Below are positions 1 to 8,782 of a stretch of 12,809 nucleotides of DNA, one piece after another. Made by a program: the position numbers and the translations under genes. The notes beneath the pieces are model-generated. The model was given only the letters and a program-made list of their open reading frames with translations, had not been told where the DNA came from and made no database searches. Source of the stretch: Bimuria novae-zelandiae CBS 107.79 (taxonomy: Eukaryota > Ascomycota > Dothideomycetes > Pleosporales > Didymosphaeriaceae); the NCBI GenBank assembly GCA_010015655.1, contig ML976695.1:313627-326435 (forward strand), in the 5' to 3' direction. Within the stretch, counting starts at the first letter, position 1. Each line of letters opens with the position of its first letter.

Positions 1-129
1 AAAAAAAAGCAACGTGTGGTGGTTGCTGAGGGTAGGGGGGATAGGGGTGATGAAATAGGGCGTGATCCAGCACCCACAACAACAACGCGCCGTGGCCGCA
101 ACATTAAACTTCCAGCGAAATTCCAGTAG
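1..129 (+). CDS. C-terminal tail of a probable pogo-like transposase (5' end outside window)
   Basis: Frame 1 is open from the first base to a TAG at 127-129, giving 42 residues. The tail is basic and low in complexity: KKKQRVVVAEGRG near the start, PTTTTRRGR in the middle, then GRNIKLPAKFQ at the end. From memory, a terminal basic-rich RRGRNIKLPAKF-type motif resembles the tail of fungal pogo/Fot1-like (DDE_1) transposases. A similar ending, SRRNIKLLNKL, closes the degraded ORF at 1966-2283, which supports a shared repeat family. No catalytic region is visible, so the assignment is tentative. CpA dinucleotides are still present, so this piece seems less mutated than the DNA to its right. Confidence 0.35.
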   Translation, partial: KKKQRVVVAEGRGDRGDEIGRDPAPTTTTRRGRNIKLPAKFQ

Positions 130-449
130 TACATCTTTTTCGCAGCAATTTATATAGTAATTGAATGAATTATTAGAATATTCTAGCTATTGTGGATGGC
201 TCAGTAACGAGGTGTTGTAAACTGCGTGATTTGGTTGGGGTGCGCCATTTGCCGAACCGCGCCAAGTGCTGAACCAACATGTTACCGGACTTTAACTAAT
301 TAACGGGACAGGTCAGGTAATTCGAGGACGAATTAGTTAGAGGAGGGGGATAATGTTAAGATCTAATCTTATAGACACTTGGCTAGGCTCCAGGGCGCCT
401 ATGGTCTACAAGTGACCAATGGGGGCGCGGTATCTGGGGGTCACGTGAC
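130..449. other. Non-coding stretch, possible transposon 3' end
   Basis: No credible ORF is present. The segment 228-275 contains GGGGTGCGCC and two related motifs, CCGAACCGCG and CTGAACCAAC, which look like an imperfect repeat and could belong to the terminal repeat of the element ending at 129. The matching left end lies outside the window, so this cannot be confirmed. At 356-370 there is a small palindrome, TAAGAT-cta-ATCTTA. Confidence 0.3.
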
Positions 450-535
450 TGCTCGACGAGCTCGACTCGAGTAAGTCGAGCAGACGCAGGAGCCAAGACA
501 TCTGCTCGCTATGCTCGCTTCGAGCATGTCGAGCA
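450..535. repeat. Cluster of self-complementary TGCTCG/CGAGCA motifs
   Basis: TGCTCGAC at 450-457 pairs with GTCGAGCA at 475-482 and again at 528-535. ATGCTCG (511-517) pairs with CGAGCAT (521-527) around a 3-nt loop. A TATA-like AGTATATAGG follows at 541-550, and AT-rich DNA begins soon after. The arrangement (structured GC-rich block, TATA-like box, AT-rich tail, from TGTTAAG at about 354) could be the U3/R part of an old LTR, but I see no second LTR, no clear primer binding site and no matching 3' CA end. The function is unassigned. Confidence 0.5.
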
Positions 536-652
536 GGAGAAGTATATAGGAACGCAAGAAGAAGTCTCTTCTACGTGTGTTTAACCTGTTTATTAATCTA
601 TCGTTTGGATCTAAATAAGCAACCTTGTTGATTTAATTATGTTATACCTACC

Positions 653-816
653 TTTAATACTAACGCCCTAGTGACAAGCGCAAGCTATCACTACGACCCT
701 TTCCCGTCCTACTATAGTATTCCTGCCCGAGAACCAACCTTAGCCCCTTAGGGACCAGCTACCCCTTTGGGATCTCAACAATAACTTGCGGGTATTAATA
801 GGGCGTTAGTATTAAA
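653..816. repeat. GC-richer island bounded by a perfect 18-bp inverted repeat
   Basis: The 18 bases at 653-670 (core ATACTAACGCCCTA) are the exact reverse complement of 799-816. The 128 bp between them are much less AT-rich than either flank and keep CpA sites. The arms begin with TTTAA, so a TA or TTAA target duplication is conceivable, which would fit a small non-autonomous element (MITE-like). No ORF of note lies inside. It may instead be part of a larger degraded retroelement. Confidence 0.6.
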
Positions 817-2345
817 AGTAAAATATAGTTATAAATAAACTAATAAAAGCCTAAGAATGATTTAAAGGATAGATTAATAAATAAAGCTACATATAAGTAT
901 ATAAGTGCTATACTTAACATTCCTATATATATAACTAATCATATAATATCCTATAGTCCTATACTATCTTAAATATAGTACATGTAGGATCCTATATTAT
1001 AGTTACGTAATTTTAATATCTTATAATCTTGGCGTATGAGACATCGTGGGACATTACATAATCCTTAGTAGGGTAGTAGCGCCACCTTTTGTTATAAAGT
1101 GCCTAATGTCGTTCCGTTAAACCTGGGATTCTAACAAGAATATTAAGAGAATACGAAGACTTTATTATCTTATTACCCTCCCGCTAAATAAATAATAATA
1201 TTAGGCTTACCTAGCTTAAACAAGTGTTCGATTGCTGTATAAAAGAGAAGACTTAATTATATTAACTTTTAATTATAAAAAGTTATACATCTTATATTAT
1301 CGTAAATAATATTAATTATTATATTTAAAATAGGATCCTACTTACTATCTTGCCTCCTTATTTAACTTATAAGCTTTAGCTACTTAACGTTATAATATTT
1401 AATCCTCTATTAATAGCCTACTTAGTATAGTTATTATAATACTTTTATAAAAGCTAGGATTTAGCTTTTATTCCTAAAGGCGACTTCTTTTCCTTATTCT
1501 AAAATACGTAGAAAGTCTTTTTTAAGAAATTAACCATCCTTAGCTCTTTTAAAGTAATAAGTATATTACTACCTAATCTTAATCCCATCCTCAATAGGTT
1601 TATTTATAATTAAGAATTAGGGAATAGCTCTTTATTAGAGCTTAGTAATCATAACTAAAGAAACATAGATAGGCTTATGCGCTCTATAGTTAAGGATTAA
1701 AGTAATAAAGATATATAGAAGTTTTATTAGTTACTTTACTACCTTTTCGTGCAAAATAAGCTACTCTACTATTAAAATAATAAGCTAAAGTAGGCGCTAT
1801 TAATAAAGTAAAAGCGTAAGAAAAAGGTTAAGATTCTAGATTTCTAATAGCATTAAAAGTATTATAGTAGAGTAGTCCAATAGTTACTAAGGAAGGTAAG
1901 GGAGGCGCGTATTTATTAATCTATTAAAAAGTAAAAAGATAAGTAGTAGTAGCTTAAAAATAGTAGAGCTAAAGAAAGTAGCTAAGCTATATAAGGAGAA
2001 AATCTAGCAGGAAAAGCATGTTACGCGAAAGGTAGCTAAGAAAGTAAAGGAAAAGAAAAAAGCTAAAAAAGGTAGCTTAGCACGCTACCTAAAAGTCTGC
2101 CTATAATATAAAAAAAGCTCTATAATTATACTAAAGGCCTCTTAGCTATCTCTGCAGAGTAGAAAGCGTTAGAAACGTGTTATTAATACTGTAGATGTTA
2201 GGGAGGCCTTAAAGGGCGCATCTATTGCCCTAACTAAATTTATACATAGCCGCCGTAATATAAAGCTTTTAAATAAATTATAGCTATTAATTTACTACCT
2301 AATAAAAACATCTCGTAATAATATTAATCGTGAGTAGTTCTATAG
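817..2345. repeat. RIP-degraded AT-rich repeat DNA
   Basis: Base use changes sharply here. As a sample, I count 14 TpA against 1 CpA in 1261-1320, whereas the intact Tc1 element has 2 TpA against 9 CpA in 10141-10200. Loss of CpA with gain of TpA is the signature of RIP, the C-to-T mutation of duplicated DNA in ascomycetes. No frame is open for any useful distance. The 3' part still shows a transposase-like tail (1966-2283). The edge near 2345 is abrupt: normal coding-like composition resumes within about 30 bp. Confidence 0.8.
1966..2283 (+). pseudogene. RIP-ruined transposase C-terminus (probable pogo-like)
   Basis: One frame gives a lysine-rich, coiled-coil-like stretch (RKVAKKVKEKKKAKKG), then VDVREALKGASIALTKF, and ends SRRNIKLLNKL before TAG at 2281-2283. 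It is interrupted by about four in-frame TAG/TAA codons, all compatible with C-to-T change of CAG/CAA or the equivalent change on the other strand. The basic linker followed by RNIKL resembles the tail at 1-129. Recognition rests on this pattern only. The catalytic region would lie upstream but is too degraded for me to read. Confidence 0.35.
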
Positions 2346-2479
2346 CCTTGTTTTTAATAGAGCGTTTATGGTGTTGCCCGCGCATCAAGCGCACGAACAC
2401 GGTAATAGTCTTGATAGGTTCGATGTGAGGGTGGCCATTCAGCTGCGAGGCTTGCTCACGACTCGGCTTCTAGTGCTCC

Positions 2480-4567
2480 ATGTCTCTGGCCACGACACTC
2501 GCTCCCGACTCTGGTGCGGTCCCCATACCAACGGCCCATCGGAAGCGAGGTGCTCGAGTCTGCGACGCGTGTCGTGCGCAGCGGTCTCGGTGTTCAGGCG
2601 AGACACCAAGCTGCGCACGCTGTCAGGGCCTTGGCATCCCGTGTTGTTACACCCTGTCCATCCGCCAGTATCGAGCAGAGCAGCGTCATCGCAAGCGGCC
2701 AGGCTTGACTGAGAACGATGCTGTCGCCAGATCGGTGCATAGCATCGAAGTCGTGGCCAGCCCTGCATGTTCCGCATCAGCGCGACTGGACTCCTGAGTA
2801 CCTATGGTACTTTAGGACAACCGCCCTCATCCGATTGACGAAGAGCAGCTCCCTGGGATGCTCCCAGCAAATCATCCGGCAGCACACCGACGCGTACTTC
2901 GAGTTCATACATCCTGTGCCAGTCTACGGCTTTCTGCACCGCGCCGACTTCTTAGCCCAGTATAGCTCGGGAACCGTGTCCACTGCGCTCCTGCTGGCAG
3001 TATGCAGCGTCACATCACGATTCTTGTCAACTGCGTACCAAAGTGCTGGTCAGGTCAGATCCTGGGTGGAGCTGGCAGAGACTATGGTCTTCCAGAGCCT
3101 AGGGAAAACAAGTCTTGCAAGTATCCAGACGCTGATCATACTGGCCATGTATCGAGGTCACAACAATTAGCACGCTAAGAGCTTTCTTTACCTGTCGTTA
3201 GCTGTCCGTATGGCCTACTTGCTCAAGCTCCACAGGGCGGACACCAAGCTTTCATTCATCGAACACGAATGCCGTCGGCGGATAATATGGTGCTTGTTCA
3301 CAATGGATAAGTGGCATGCAGGAAGTGTACTGGTGAGAGACTGTGCCTACCATCATAAACTCATCCGTCTCTTGCATGCGAAGCACCGCGCCCTGACGCG
3401 AGGACAGGAATTCATTCTCTTACCTGCGGCATCGATACATGTCGCGCTGCCATGTCCGGATTGCTTCTTCGAATTCGATATCCCGGTCGCCATGCCGCAG
3501 CTCTTTGGCGAGCCGGAGGCAAGCTCCGAGCAACCAATATCTACATTCATCTTGCGTGTTCTGGATGTCCGTAACCGCATTCTCCAGTACTGCGCCGTCC
3601 GCCCTTGCCGCAACTCGACTAACCCACTTAGATACATGAAGCGGCTCCTAGACACTCCATCTAGTCCGCAAGGCTCATGGACACACTTTCGAGCCCTAGA
3701 GAGCGAGCTTAAGGCTACGCAAGACTCTCTACCCTCGGAATTTGCGTTCAACACGCGCGCCTACCAACTGCGCGCCTTCTCTCCCGAGCGTACGACATTC
3801 ATTGTCCTGCATCTCATTATCCACCATTGCCACTGTAAACTCTATCGACTACTCAACCCAGGCTACCGGGAGGCCTTGCCCCAGTCGGTATATAGTCCAC
3901 ATCACCCGAACTTGTCGCTTACGCGCAGTCTAAATGCTTAGAGCACGCAATCTCTATTAGAGAGGTCGTTGCATCCACACATGAGCTCCTCGACAAGAAC
4001 CCCTATGTGAGCGATGCATCATGTTTCGTCATTTTATACCAGACCTCGTGCGCTATTCTACACGCCTGCCACCACGATAGCCCGGCATACACGATGAGCT
4101 CCGCAACTGCGCGGCGGTATTTCGTAGCATTTATTACGACGTTGCAAAGCCTCTAACAGTATTTTCCAAGACATGCTATCTATATCGACGACATCCGCAA
4201 CATGCTGCGTAGCATTGACGAACCCAATGCTCCCCTCCCTGCTCAAAAGGCTTCTGTGGAAGTGGACTTCCGCGCCCGCCCAGTGCCCAATAAAGAGAAC
4301 TCGGATGAAGACCATGCAGCGAACCAGGCAACTAAAATGGGCGTGACCGCTTCCGTGGGCGACACTGCTCCTAATGTGCCTGAGACGGGAAGCACAGAGC
4401 TCTACGCTGTAGAGGGTATGCCTTCACATGCGGCACTTCTCGCTCAAAATCAGTACCCGTTGTTTGCAGAACCTGGTGCGGACGCGTACGGCACGGATCT
4501 TACGGCTGATATGAATCAGGAGCTACTCTGGGATTGGGCAGGTGCTTTAGGTTCAAACTTCAACTAG
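2480..4567 (+). pseudogene. Zn2Cys6 fungal transcription factor, broken by two stops and a frameshift
   Basis: This was a nuclear DNA-binding regulator of the Gal4-type Zn2Cys6 class, of about 650 residues. ATG at 2480 is followed by Cys28, 31, 38, 45, 48 and 55, matching CX2CX6CX6CX2CX6C exactly. A fungal-specific transcription factor middle domain follows, with YFEFIHPVPVYGFLHRADF, HAKSFLYLSLAVRMAYLL and ECRRRIIWCLFTMDKWHAG. The tail is acidic/hydrophobic and ends LLWDWAGALGSNFN. Proposed introns are 2735-2780 (46 nt, weak GTGCAT donor, restores frame) and 3333-3407 (75 nt, GTGAGA donor, CTGAC branch, ACAG acceptor, phase 0). Lesions are TAG at 3168-3170, a frame change between about 3893 and 3910, and TAA at 4154-4156, with clear protein similarity continuing after each. 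Both stops fit CAG/CAA to TAG/TAA, the RIP direction. The 5' end lies only about 135 bp from RIP debris. Class is sure; target genes are unknown. Loss of function is likely, though a truncated product cannot be excluded. Confidence 0.85.
3333..3407 (+). other. Intron within the Zn2Cys6 gene
   Basis: The donor is GTGAGA, CTGAC at about 3393-3397 serves as branch site, and ACAG is the acceptor. The length of 75 nt is a multiple of three and the region has no stop, so the frame is open through it. The inserted residues (VRDCAYHHKL onward) do not fit the surrounding conserved domain, whereas splicing gives KWHAGSVL joined to EFILLPAASIHVALP. Confidence 0.65.
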
Positions 4568-5060
4568 TAAGGTTAACAGGGTAAAGGCTAGCCAACACGC
4601 ATAGATAGTTTTATTTCCAAATTCTTCATCCTGCCAAAATCGCGTCCTCCATGAAATTACTGAATGGCCGGCTCCTTCCGTCAACGATGGTGTACGTATT
4701 CCAGGTAGAAGGCCCTAACGGCAGCTTTTCTTTTATCGTCACCACCAACCTAAACAGATCATGCGACACAATAACTAAGGAACGTAATACTTGTATTAAT
4801 AGAAAATCACACCAAAATAGGACGCAACATGAGGGCGCGATGAGGGCGGAGGCGTATATTGGGCAGTAGCGAGGGTAGACTGCAAGGTCAGTTGCGAGGC
4901 GCTCGCCACATCAGCTAAACGAACAGGAAGCTACAATTCTCATTTTCATTGCGTATACGTACGACTGAGTTCCTTTACTGTGTTGTTCCTCCTGAAAGTA
5001 GATTCAGGTGTAGCTCTTGGTCGTAATCAATTCTTATTTAGCAACTTTAGACGGCCGCAG
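4568..5060. other. Intergenic region between convergent genes
   Basis: This region separates the 3' ends of the Zn2Cys6 pseudogene (+) and the Pth11-like gene (-). Only short ORFs without coding character are present. An AAATAAGAA stretch on the minus strand just past the Pth11-like stop (about 5033-5042) could serve as its polyadenylation signal. Base composition is ordinary, with no RIP bias or repeats noticed. Confidence 0.5.
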
Positions 5061-6390
5061 TCATCTCCTCCGTTCGAAGCTCTGCGGCACCTCCGTATCG
5101 ATCCTCTCGCTAGTAGCTCGTGATTCTGTGGTGACCTCATGCACTACGGTCTTCATTATTCCGCCATCAGTGTTTGGTGGTGGTCCCCCAGTTCCCGGGA
5201 GAATGCTCCTTTCGCTATCTCCGTCATCAATCCCGATATCAGATCTACCCATAATCTTCGCGTTACGCTTGCTGATCCTCGAGACATTATACATGGGGAT
5301 GCCGCTGCGACTGCCTGGTGTGCGTTGTTTACTAGTCTGGAAAGTGCTCGGCAGTACGTGTCGGAGGAGTCTCTCGAAATGCTTGCGCAGGGGTGGCAGG
5401 GAGGCAACAAGGATGCCGACTGAGAGCTCTGTTGCGGACCAGATTGTGAGGTCGACGCCGTCCCAAGTTGGGTCCTTCGTTTTTTGAAGGTTGCGGAGTT
5501 CGATGGTTTTAAAGATAGAACAAATGGTTGCGCTTGAGAAGTGTTAGCTTGGTGGCCTTGTACGGGGAGGTGAAGCGTAAGGTACGTACATTAGACCTAG
5601 GCAGAAGACTCCCCGAAGTCCCCACTGGGTGCGCGAAGATAGCTGAACCGTCGAGAGATAGATGATTGGGGCTATTATGTAGACGACATCCGTGATAATA
5701 TTGGAAATACCTTGCATGTAGCTTCACAAACTCTCATCAGCAACAGAAGCGCACACCTCGAGAGAAGGTACATACGTGAGGGCAGTACCGCCTTTGTAGA
5801 AGCACTTTCCTTTGATGCTCTTGTTCCAGTTTGCCTCGAACGGCTTTGCACAGAAAAGCCCCAGCATTGGTAGTGTAAAGTTGAACACTGCGATCATCGC
5901 TATAGAAATGTAGACAATGAGCTTGTACACTAGTCCAAACGGTAGAGCGAGGAGGTATGTACAGATCGATAGCTTAAGGGTTGCCACGGCAAGTAAGTTG
6001 ATGACTTGTCCGATATACAGGTAATAGCTGTATTGTAACACGTCGAAGGGTTTACTGATGCTGGGATCCATGATGTGCCGACCCTGACCGTGGACCGTGG
6101 CCTTGATGCGAATACCGGAAGACGCAACATTGAGACACTGTAAGTCATGTCAGCTGTTCGCTAGTCTGAGGCAGCGATCGGTGAGATGTGAAGATGCACA
6201 AGATAGTCAAGGGATCGACTCAACATACCGCAGCAACGATCAGTAGGTAATCACAGACCAAGAGTTTGCGTTTGCTTTGGATCCCATAAACGATCCGCCA
6301 TATTAGCATTCCCGTGCTCAGGATGCAAATACTCAGTGTCGACCCGATAATTTCTGCTCCTCTATTGGGCCATAATTCTTCCTCCGCCAT
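5061..6390 (-). CDS. Pth11-like / fungal rhodopsin-domain seven-helix membrane protein
   Basis: Four exons (6390-6229, 6137-5776, 5721-5590, 5532-5061) join to 1128 nt, coding 375 residues with no stop. Introns are 91 nt (GTATGT..ACAG, with GCTGAC near the acceptor), 54 nt (GTATGT..GAAG, GCTGAT) and 57 nt (GTACGT..CAAG, GCTAAC). I predict helices at about 14-34, 43-60, 92-117, 122-150, 178-200, 210-228 and 246-266. Family hallmarks are LVCDYLLIVAA, YLYIGQVINLLAVATLKLSI, the CAKPFEANWNKSIKGKC segment between helices 4 and 5 with two cysteines, ISNIITDVVYIIAPI, and TIELRNLQ..DPTWDGVDLTIWS. The tail after about 267 is long, polar and Ser/Thr/Gly-rich, presumably cytoplasmic. The family is plasma-membrane receptor-like; some members act in surface sensing during host infection, but no ligand can be inferred. 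Length is normal for the family and the gene appears intact. A 4.7-kb transposon starts 293 bp upstream of the ATG. Confidence 0.88.
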
Positions 6391-6682
6391 TGCGAGTGGT
6401 AGGTTTAGACGGAGGTGTTAGCAAGAGGGTATACGTACTATCGGTGTTAGCCTTCCGGTGCTGTGGGACTTATGTGTCCACCCATTCAAGTGAATGGTGA
6501 CGGATGACACGGTGACAGATCCTGACGCCTGTGCTTCTGGTGGGAATTGCTACCCTGGATTGCAGCCTCGAAGGAAGCTCCGCAAAATTTTCTGGTACCA
6601 GCTCGTAATGGATTTCCCGAGCATTCAGGGGTTGCTCGCCTTTCCAGACGCCTTCAAGGTCTACGTCCTTGATCCTGCTTTG
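6391..6682 (-). promoter_or_regulatory. Presumed upstream region of the Pth11-like gene
   Basis: These 292 bp separate the Pth11-like start codon from the Harbinger element and should contain the 5' UTR and proximal promoter. I recognise no TATA box or named binding site. Before the transposon inserted, this stretch was continuous with 11375 onward. Overlapping short ORFs on both strands do not look like genes. Confidence 0.4.
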
Positions 6683-6699
6683 GGGTCTGTTCGGTGCGC
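6683..6699 (+). repeat. Left terminal inverted repeat of the Harbinger element
   Basis: The exact reverse complement is at 11355-11371. The base outside does not match, so the repeat stops cleanly, and TTG precedes it. A second inner copy of the GGTC.TGTTCGGTA motif occurs at 6762-6778, mirrored at 11243-11260 near the other end, so the ends have a nested design. Confidence 0.9.
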
Positions 6700-6897
6700 C
6701 CAACTTTTCAGCCAAAACGTCTGAAAAGACGCTAAGTAAGCCAAAATTTTCAGAAATTGAGGGTCGTGTTCGGTAACGTTTCTAATAAGACGCTGCTTCA
6801 GTCAGTGTCTTTTTCTTCTGAACGCCACGTAATTTTACATCCATATAAGCGCAGAATAATCCCTGGCTAGGGCTTACAGCACCCTGCTAGCTCATAA

Positions 6898-6955
6898 GAC
6901 AGCGTCTGAAAATTGTATGCTGCTCTCGACCAGCAGACGATTTTCAGACGCTGTC
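6898..6955. repeat. Subterminal hairpin of the Harbinger element
   Basis: GACAGCGTCTGAAAAT at 6898-6913 is perfectly complementary to 6940-6955, separated by 26 nt that can pair further (TGCTG with CAGCA). The arms carry the GTCTGAAAA motif also found at 6718-6728 and 11342-11352, so they may be transposase or Myb-protein binding sites near the end. Role inferred; the hairpin itself is directly visible. Confidence 0.75.
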
Positions 6956-7052
6956 GCTGTAGCTCTCGGAGCACCGGCGCTGAGCCTCCGATCTCTGTGG
7001 AATCCTTGTCGCGCTGCCTTTGTATGGTGTTGAGCTTGCCCGGGCAGTCGCC

Positions 7053-8225
7053 ATGCCAGACCTCGAACCTCATATAGTTGTTGCTCTCGTAGCAACTCTG
7101 AGAGCTGTTACTGCGAGCGTTGCTCTATTGGCGGAGAGCTATGAGGAGCCATCAGGCGTTCGAGAAATCTCATCCGATGAGGTGCGCGGCCAGCAGTGGG
7201 TGGAGGACTGTATGAGCAGGCCTGCTCGACTGTTCGACGAATCGCGATTACGGAAAAGTACGTTCGAGGCTCTCGTAGTATACCTACGAGACAATCAGCT
7301 CGTTGTCGACGGCAACTTAATTACTGTTAAGGAGAAAATACTCACCTTTTTGTACATCTGCGGCCAGGGCGCGTCCTAGAGAAACACCAAATATCGATGC
7401 GGCCACTCAATGAGTACTATCAGCGCCACTTTCCATGAGGTGTTGAACGCCATGCTGCGCTTGTATCAGGCGTACGTCAAATCGCCAGCGGAGGATACGC
7501 CAGATGCAATCAAGTATGAGCCCAAGCGATATCCGTACTTCAAGGACTGTGTGGGCGCGCTCGACGGATCTCATTTCAAGATGTACGTGCCAGCTCGAGA
7601 GCAAAAGCGATACAGAAATCGGCATGGTGTAATATCGCAGAACGTATTAGCAGTCGTCGATTTTGATCTGAACTTCCTATACATTTTACCTGGGTGGGAG
7701 GGCAGTGCCCACGACAGTCGGGTTCTCCGCGATACTATTACTAAGGGCTTTAGAGCACCACCTGGTAAATATTTCTTAGCAAACGCAGGCTATGTAAACT
7801 TAGAGATGCTATTAACGCCTTACCGCGGCACTTAGTACTACTTAAGGGAGATTAAGGCTGCTTATCGCAAACTAGAAACAAGAGAAAAGTTATTTAACTA
7901 TCGCTACTTATTACTACGCAATAGCGTGGAGAGAGTATTTAGAGTATTTAAACGTCGCTAGAGAATATTTAATCGCCTGCATAAGTTTAATATTTAGACT
8001 TAGACAAAGCTCGTATTTGCCCTCGCTGGTGTCCACAACTTTATCAACACTTAATATTCTATTAATAAGGATTTTAATCTGCTAGATCCGTACAACGACA
8101 AGGAGAGCAAGCAGAGGCAGCGCAACGCGGAGAATATTAAAGATCTGCGCTGTATAAGTACTAGCATAAGTATGTTCTAGGATTAACTTGCGTAGGCTAT
8201 GTGGGATCGTTATCGCGGGTTGTAG
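7053..8225 (+). pseudogene. PIF/Harbinger DDE transposase (HARBI1-like nuclease), degraded
   Basis: This is the endonuclease that would cut and join the Harbinger ends. A single frame runs from ATG 7053 to TAG 8223-8225. Recognisable parts are LITVKEKILTFLYICGQGAS, STISATFHEVLNAMLRLYQA, DCVGALDGSHF with the first catalytic Asp, GVISQNVLAVVDFDLNFLYI, GWEGSAHDSRVLRD with the second Asp, LLLRNSVERVFRVFKRR, LAGVHNFINT and finally AMWDRYRGL. In-frame stops are TAG at 7377-7379 and 7833-7835, then several more from about 7960 on, mostly compatible with RIP. Around 7782-7784 the motif reads LANAGY where the family usually has LADAGY, so the expected third acidic residue is Asn. Beyond about 7800 the DNA becomes TA-rich (9 TpA against 3 CpA in 7861-7920). 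It was the first gene from the left end and converges on the Myb-like ORF. The enzyme is surely inactive from this copy. Confidence 0.88.
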
Positions 8226-8782
8226 CGATATATTATAAACAGTATTAATATTAGTGGTGTTGCAGGACGGTGCTATAGGAGACTGTAGGAGAGAGCTACT
8301 ACCTAATTAAGTTTATAAGCTTAGGTTAGTAAGGCGGGCGCGTTTTTGTGTAGAACTAAGATATAGTTAAGGCTTTACTAAACGAGTATGTAACTCAGTC
8401 TGAGCTAGTGACACCGAATTCAGCAGGACTACCACTCTTCCATATAAAACGTAGTATCCTAGTGAAGTACGAGTCTCCGTAGGAGACTAGGCATGTATAG
8501 CCTAGCAGTCAGGGCCAGACTCAGAGGAGTTCACTCAAAAAAAACGGCGCTAGTGAGAGCGCTAGTGAGAGCGCTCACAATATCGCGATCCTTGGCATGG
8601 TGTTGCGCCTCAATACACTAAGATTACTAGCAAATAGTCTACCTATATACTCATACACTATTTTTCAACGCCAACTCGCCATCGCCCTCCTAGTCTACTA
8701 TATCGCAGAGGTGCAAGAAGTCCTAATACTTTAGTTTTCTAGTCGCTAATAGTGTACATAGTTGCATAAAAACCTACCTCTT
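8226..8782. other. Spacer between the convergent Harbinger ORFs
   Basis: No ORF is supported. The sequence is moderately TA-rich. It holds a short tandem repeat at 8547-8570 and presumably the 3' UTRs and polyadenylation signals of both transposon genes. Confidence 0.5.
8547..8575. repeat. 12-bp tandem repeat
   Basis: GCGCTAGTGAGA occurs twice head to tail (8547-8558, 8559-8570) with a partial third copy (GCGCT). It follows a run of eight A. GAGCGC and GCGCTC give it a partly palindromic character. It lies in the non-coding centre of the Harbinger element. Confidence 0.75.

Noticed and set aside
353..660. A full LTR beginning TGTTAAG
   Set aside because: No matching CA end, primer binding site or second LTR was found, so only the structured cluster is annotated.
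671..798. A structured RNA gene in the GC-richer island
   Set aside because: No tRNA cloverleaf or other known fold could be drawn; the inverted arms alone do not support an RNA gene.
3157..3170. A GT..AG pair around the first stop of the Zn2Cys6 gene
   Set aside because: At 14 nt it is far too short for a spliceosomal intron.
3353..3754. A 133-codon minus-strand ORF
   Set aside because: It is antisense to the conserved middle of the Zn2Cys6 gene.
4117..4170. A 54-nt intron (GTATTT donor, CTAAC branch, AAG acceptor) that would remove the TAA at 4154-4156
   Set aside because: The skipped residues (YFVAFITTLQSL, then QYFP after the stop) fit the helical end of the fungal transcription factor domain, so a nonsense mutation is the better reading; splicing remains possible.
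4651..4869. A 72-codon ORF between the convergent genes
   Set aside because: It is short, with no similarity or coding signal seen.
5017..5487. A 156-codon plus-strand ORF
   Set aside because: It lies antisense to exon 4 of the Pth11-like gene and has no features of its own.
6470..6724. Overlapping 76- and 81-codon ORFs on both strands
   Set aside because: They run across the Harbinger boundary at 6683, so they cannot be conserved genes.
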